A DNA stretch of 9,001 bases from an uncultured Collinsella sp. (lineage in GTDB: Bacteria > Actinomycetota > Coriobacteriia > Coriobacteriales > Coriobacteriaceae). The notes beneath the pieces were generated by a model that made no database searches, was not told where the DNA came from, and saw nothing but the letters and a program-made list of their open reading frames with translations. Shown piece by piece: positions 5,590-9,001 of the stretch; the first letter of the stretch is position 1, and each line of letters opens with the position of its first letter. The translations under genes were made by a program, and so were the position numbers. The stretch spans positions 1-9,001 of the forward strand of contig CABTZM010000076.1 in assembly GCA_902489295.1 (NCBI GenBank), in the 5' to 3' direction.

Positions 5590-7053
5590 CTACTCGTCGT
5601 GCTTCTCCTCGCGGCGAGCGGCGACACGTGCATCGTGGATGCCCTTGATTGCGGCGTGTCGGGCGGTGCGGGCATCGTGCATGGCGTCGCGGGCCTCGGC
5701 GGCCGTGGTCTTGGCAGAGCGCAACTTGGCGGCCAGGTCGGGGTTGGTTTCGGCGACCGCGGTAATCGTGGGGCCGTCGAGCTCTTCTTGTGTGGGCTCG
5801 GCCAAAAAGTCGATGGCATACTGGGCAGCCACCATGGAGCCCTTTGCCAGCACCGACTCGTCGATCTTGTAGAAGCAGGAATGTTGGGCGTACGTGGCGC
5901 CAATCTTGGGGTTGCGCGTACCTACAAAGGCGAGCACGCCCGGTACACGGCGCAGGTACTCCGAAAAATCCTCGCCCGAAAGCGTGCCACGGTAATGGCC
6001 TTGACCGGTGGGGCCCAAGCACTTGATTACGGCCTGACGGCAGCGCTCGCTCGAGGCGGCGTCGTTTTCGACCTTGTAGTTGGCGATGGTGTAGTCGGTG
6101 AGCTCTGCCTCGGCGCCCAAGGCGGCCGCGGTATGCTCCACGATGCGACGCATAAGCTCCGGCATTTCCTCGTGGGTCGAATCGCCGTAGGTGCGCACCG
6201 TGCCGGCGAGGTAGGCCGTGCCGGCGATAACGTTGCGCGCGGTTCCGCCGTGCAGCTCGCCGACGGTAATGACGGCCGGCTCGTAGGGACTGATCTCGCG
6301 CGAAACGATGGTCTGCAGGGCATTGACGATCTCGGCGGCCACCATAACGGCGTCGTGGCCGCGCTGGGGCATGGCACCGTGGCATGAGGTGCCGCGAACA
6401 TCGATGCGGAACCAGTCGGTATTGGCCATGTGCGGACCGGGCTCGCAGCTCACGGTGCCGGCGTCAACCTCGCTCCAGATGTGCGCGGCGTAGGCGCCAT
6501 CGACGCCGTCGAGCACGCCCGTGCCGATCATGAGCTTGGCGCCCTGGCCGTTTTCCTCGCTGGGCTGGAAGACGATGCGGACTTCGCCGTGGATGTCGTC
6601 GGTCATATGGCGCAGGATTTGCAGCGTGCCGAGCATCATGGCGATGTGGCAGTCGTGGCCGCAGGCGTGCATGCAGCCCTCGTTGACGCTGGCGAACTCT
6701 TCGCCGGTCTGCTCGGTGACGGGCAGGGCGTCGATGTCGGCGCGCAGCAGGATGCGGCGGCGTGGCGTGCCGTCCTCGCGATAGGAGTCGGGCGCGGTGC
6801 CGCGAAGGGTCGCCACAAGGCCCGTCTTAAGGGGACGCTCGTAGGGGATATTCATGGCGTCGAGCTGGTTGGCGATGTCGGAGGTCGTGCGCTCCTCGGC
6901 AAGGCTCAGCTCCGGGTGCTTATGGAAGTGCCGGCGCTGCTTGATGATATAGGGTTCAAACTCGGTAGCGATATCTTGGATGGCTGCGGTGACGTCGTCA
7001 GCCGCTCGCACCTCGGTCGCCGCCATAATCTGCTGTGCCTTGGTCTTCGTCAT
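5590..7053 (-). CDS. M20 family (M20D type) amidohydrolase
   Basis: This is a metal-dependent hydrolase of the M20D group (hippurate, N-acyl-amino-acid and IAA-amino-acid amidohydrolases), which cleaves amide bonds of acylated amino acids. Exact substrate unknown. The 487-residue product shows HPELS (46-50), ADIDALPVTE (105-114), CMHACGHDCH (127-136), PSEENGQG (164-171), AHIW (190-193), a lid-domain signature GTSCHGAMPQRGHDA (221-235), GEDFSEYL (360-367) and AQHSCFY (389-395). Likely metal ligands are C127, H129, E167, H191 and H391, so the site looks intact. Residues 421-487 are an extra helical tail rich in Ala, Arg, Lys and Glu, absent from typical members of about 400 residues. No signal peptide is seen. 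The start is supported by AAGGAG (7064-7069 on the complement), ten bases upstream; the frame continues further upstream through the promoter region. The neighbouring amidohydrolase is divergent. Confidence 0.93.
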   Translation of the reverse strand: MTKTKAQQIMAATEVRAADDVTAAIQDIATEFEPYIIKQRRHFHKHPELSLAEERTTSDIANQLDAMNIPYERPLKTGLVATLRGTAPDSYREDGTPRRRILLRADIDALPVTEQTGEEFASVNEGCMHACGHDCHIAMMLGTLQILRHMTDDIHGEVRIVFQPSEENGQGAKLMIGTGVLDGVDGAYAAHIWSEVDAGTVSCEPGPHMANTDWFRIDVRGTSCHGAMPQRGHDAVMVAAEIVNALQTIVSREISPYEPAVITVGELHGGTARNVIAGTAYLAGTVRTYGDSTHEEMPELMRRIVEHTAAALGAEAELTDYTIANYKVENDAASSERCRQAVIKCLGPTGQGHYRGTLSGEDFSEYLRRVPGVLAFVGTRNPKIGATYAQHSCFYKIDESVLAKGSMVAAQYAIDFLAEPTQEELDGPTITAVAETNPDLAAKLRSAKTTAAEARDAMHDARTARHAAIKGIHDARVAARREEKHDE

Positions 7054-7104
7054 GGTCGATTTGCTCCTTGCTGGGTTGATCGCAAAATCGTACAGGCTCT
7101 CTCC

Positions 7105-7134
7105 AGTATGCCACCTGCCGCTAGGGCTGGTAAA
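7105..7134 (-). promoter_or_regulatory. Candidate promoter of the M20 amidohydrolase gene
   Basis: Read on the minus strand, TTTACC (complement of 7129-7134) and CATACT (complement of 7105-7110) are 18 bases apart. Each matches its consensus at 4 of 6 positions. Transcription would start near 7098, about 45 bases before the ATG. The spacer holds most of the complement of TGCCACCTGCC (7109-7119), a word also found at the other end of this gene. Confidence 0.4.
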
Positions 7135-7157
7135 GTTGCCGTTTGCCGCTTGGGGTT

Positions 7158-7183
7158 TTGTTACAAGGGCGGGGGAGTACACT
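7158..7183 (+). promoter_or_regulatory. Weak candidate promoter of the YtcJ-like gene
   Basis: TACACT (7178-7183) fits the loose TAnnnT -10 pattern common in actinobacteria. TTGTTA (7158-7163) is the nearest -35-like word, but the spacer is only 14 bases, so the -10 box stands largely alone. It lies about 40 bases before the chosen ATG and faces away from the M20 promoter at 7105-7134. Confidence 0.25.
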
Positions 7184-7221
7184 CGGGGGTGTTGAATTTC
7201 CTGCCAGAGATGGGGATGCCC

Positions 7222-8859
7222 ATGCAACATATCGATCGGATTATCCGCTCCAAGAACGTCTTTACCGCGCAAGACGGCATCGATACCGCCCGCGAGCTGG
7301 CGATTGCCATCGCAGACGACCGTATCGTCGCAGTCGGTGAGCCCGATGACGTGATCGCCGCCGCTCCTGCCGCCACGTCGGTTATCGACTACGGCGGGCA
7401 GTTTGTCTGCCCCGGCTTTCATGACGCTCATCTGCACTTCTTCCATACCTCGGTCGGTTCCTCGCCGTACATGCTCATGGATATGGGCACGTCCGAGGCG
7501 GCACTGGTGCAACATGCGCTCGAGTTTTCCCAGGACTTGCCCGACGACGCTTGGGTTGTGACGCAGGGCTGGCGCGATTACCGTTGGGACCCGCCCGAGC
7601 ATCCTAGCAAGGCGTCGCTCGATGCGGCATTCCCCGATCGTCCCTGCGTTATGTATTCGGGCGACGGGCACACGCTTTGGCTCAACAGCCGTGCACTCGA
7701 GGCGCTCGGCGTCACGCGCGACAGTGAGCCGCCGGCGGGCGGCAGCTACGACAAGGACGCAAACGGCGAGCTCACGGGCATTGCTCACGAGGCAGCTGCT
7801 ATGCAGCTGCTACCGCGCTGCCTTGAGTGGCTGGGCGAGGATCGCATCGCAAGCGCTTACGCCGATCAAATGAGGCGTATGGCCGAGCGGGGCATCACCT
7901 CGATATGCGATATGTCGCTCATGCCCATGCCGGGCTGCGATTTTATCCGCGACGACGTCTACGACAAACTGCAGGCAGCCGGCAAGTTGGGCATCCGAGC
8001 CCATCTGTTCCCCACGCTGCTGGATGACCAGTCGCGCTTGGAAGAGCTGCATGCACGTTACGCGAACAATGTGCTGCTCTCGGCACCGGGCTTTAAGCAG
8101 TTCTTCGACGGCGTGTCGAGCGAACACACGGCGTATCTCACCGAGCCCTATACCAATCCGCGCTTCCCGGGCGACCAGGGCCGTCTGACAGTTCCCGTCG
8201 AGCGCATGCGCAAGCTGGTTCTGGCTGCTGCGGAGCGCGGGCACACCGTGCGTATCCACGTCATCGGCGACGGTGCGATTCATGCCGCGCTGGATATCTT
8301 CGAGGAGGCGGAAGAGCTCTACGGCCTGCCCCAACACGGCCATAATACGCTTGAGCATCTGGAGAATCTCCTGCCCCAGGACATCGATCGCCTGCGCAAG
8401 CTCAACGTGATTGCCTCGAGCCAGCCCTGTCACATTACGCTCGACCCGGGCGGCCCCGAGCGCGATTTGGGCATGGAGCGCAGCCGCATCATGTGGCCGT
8501 TTGCAACCTATAAGCAGCGCGGCATTCGCCAAGCCTTCGGTACCGACAGCCCCATCACGCCTGTTACCAGCATGAACGTGCTCTACACGGCTATTACGCG
8601 CCAAGACCCCAAAAGCCACTGGCCCGAGGGCGGCTGGTTGCCGAGCGAGCGTATCGATGCGGCAACGGCTCTGCGCAACTACACCCTGGGCAGCGCCTAT
8701 GCAGCGGGCGACGAGCAAAACCTCGGCAGCCTAGAACCCGGCAAATACGCCGACCTGGTAGTCCTGGACCAAAACCCACTCACCATCGACCCTCAAGAGC
8801 TCCAAGCCACCAAAGTCCAAGCCACCTACCTAGCCGGCAACCTCATCTACGAGCGCTAA
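7222..8859 (+). CDS. Amidohydrolase family 3 protein (YtcJ-like)
   Basis: This is a predicted cytoplasmic metal-dependent hydrolase of the amidohydrolase superfamily, in the group that contains YtcJ and N-substituted formamide deformylase. The physiological substrate is unknown. The 545-residue product has the HxH metal motif in PGFHDAHLHF (64-73), a candidate carboxylated lysine in FKQFFDG (K292), RIHVIGDGA (H346), LEH (H379), GTDSPI (D442), and the closing GSLEPGKYADLVVLDQNP (502-519) of the small beta domain. All expected metal and catalytic positions are present. ATG codons at 7210, 7216 and 7222 are in frame. I prefer 7222 because GGGGA (7212-7216) lies five bases before it, but the others cannot be excluded. 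The frame also stays open for 780 bases upstream, antisense to the M20 gene. The final 100 or so codons shift toward CAA, AAA and CTA and become poor in G. Confidence 0.92.
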   Translation: MQHIDRIIRSKNVFTAQDGIDTARELAIAIADDRIVAVGEPDDVIAAAPAATSVIDYGGQFVCPGFHDAHLHFFHTSVGSSPYMLMDMGTSEAALVQHALEFSQDLPDDAWVVTQGWRDYRWDPPEHPSKASLDAAFPDRPCVMYSGDGHTLWLNSRALEALGVTRDSEPPAGGSYDKDANGELTGIAHEAAAMQLLPRCLEWLGEDRIASAYADQMRRMAERGITSICDMSLMPMPGCDFIRDDVYDKLQAAGKLGIRAHLFPTLLDDQSRLEELHARYANNVLLSAPGFKQFFDGVSSEHTAYLTEPYTNPRFPGDQGRLTVPVERMRKLVLAAAERGHTVRIHVIGDGAIHAALDIFEEAEELYGLPQHGHNTLEHLENLLPQDIDRLRKLNVIASSQPCHITLDPGGPERDLGMERSRIMWPFATYKQRGIRQAFGTDSPITPVTSMNVLYTAITRQDPKSHWPEGGWLPSERIDAATALRNYTLGSAYAAGDEQNLGSLEPGKYADLVVLDQNPLTIDPQELQATKVQATYLAGNLIYER

Positions 8860-8926
8860 CCCCATCCGCATCGCCATTTTGCTGCACTGACTTTTCTGAA
8901 TGCCGGGCCCGAATAAGTTACCCCAG

Positions 8927-8948
8927 CTCCCGGGGCCGTCCCCAGGAG
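8927..8948 (-). repeat. GC-rich hairpin with GGGGACGG core
   Basis: CTCCCGGGG (8927-8935) and CCCCAGGAG (8940-8948) flank the loop CCGT. Read on the minus strand the one mismatch becomes a U/G pair in RNA, which gives a nine-base stem; read on the plus strand it is a C/A mismatch. The minus-strand sequence holds GGGGACGG, as in the gap at 5450-5589. No T-tract follows on either strand, so termination for the YtcJ-like gene is uncertain. The rest of 8860-9001 shows no gene and no clearer terminator. Confidence 0.45.
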
Positions 8949-9001
8949 AAATCGACTCTCCCCAGTCTCCCAAGGCACTGAGATAACAGCAGTCGGCCTC
9001 C

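Noticed and set aside
4079..6385. Open frame of 768 codons on the minus strand
   Set aside because: It runs antisense to the zinc-ribbon gene and then in a wrong frame through the M20 gene. Its translation is Arg-rich with low-complexity repeats that mirror the Pro-Glu tail, and it shows no recognisable domain. High GC content explains the lack of stops.
6430..7221. Upstream extension of the YtcJ-like gene to an ATG at 6430
   Set aside because: The added 264 residues are antisense to the conserved M20 catalytic core and contain no amidohydrolase sequence. Family length fits a start near 7222.
7054..7788. Upstream extension of the M20 gene on the minus strand
   Set aside because: It crosses the divergent promoter region and the start of the YtcJ-like gene. 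The AAGGAG site and family length support a start at 7053.
8860..9001. Search for a tRNA or small RNA gene in the end gap
   Set aside because: No cloverleaf arms or T-loop consensus are visible, only a GC-rich hairpin and short chance dyads.

Overview
The window is a GC-rich bacterial chromosomal segment holding seven complete protein genes and one gene fragment, with no RNA gene, CRISPR array, transposase or phage gene that I can see. Codon choice, the combination of a YebC factor with an AmaP/DUF2273/Asp23 cluster, and several protein sequences look like a gut actinobacterium of class Coriobacteriia, most like Collinsella. That assignment is recalled family resemblance, not a search result.

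Left part (1-1200): the last 24 codons of an unidentified gene run into a striking double-hairpin REP-like element (77-143). Then comes yebC, encoding a translation factor of the YebC/TACO1 family, closed by a terminator whose T-tract merges into a perfect TATAAT box.

Middle (1248-2815): a three-gene envelope-stress cluster, amaP, a DUF2273 membrane protein and asp23. The first two genes overlap and asp23 has the strongest ribosome binding site. The three products probably form a membrane-tethered Asp23 assembly. A hairpin after asp23 closes the unit. A YitT/DUF2179 membrane protein (2930-3952) and a zinc-ribbon multi-pass membrane protein with a long Pro-Glu tail (4103-5449) follow on the same strand as separate units.

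Right part (5450-9001): a shared hairpin separates the zinc-ribbon gene from a convergent M20D-type amidohydrolase gene on the minus strand (5590-7053). That gene is divergent from a YtcJ-like amidohydrolase family 3 gene (7222-8859). The two hydrolases share about 170 bp of promoter region and may act on related amide substrates. The last 142 bp hold no gene, only a GC-rich hairpin.

Most of the window is ordinary housekeeping and accessory metabolism. The least explained signals are a family of short intergenic hairpins built around GGGGWC(A/G)GG, seen in four gaps, the 18-bp tandem repeat inside the zinc-ribbon gene, and the strongly acidic tail of Asp23. I did not find a convincing new multi-gene system.
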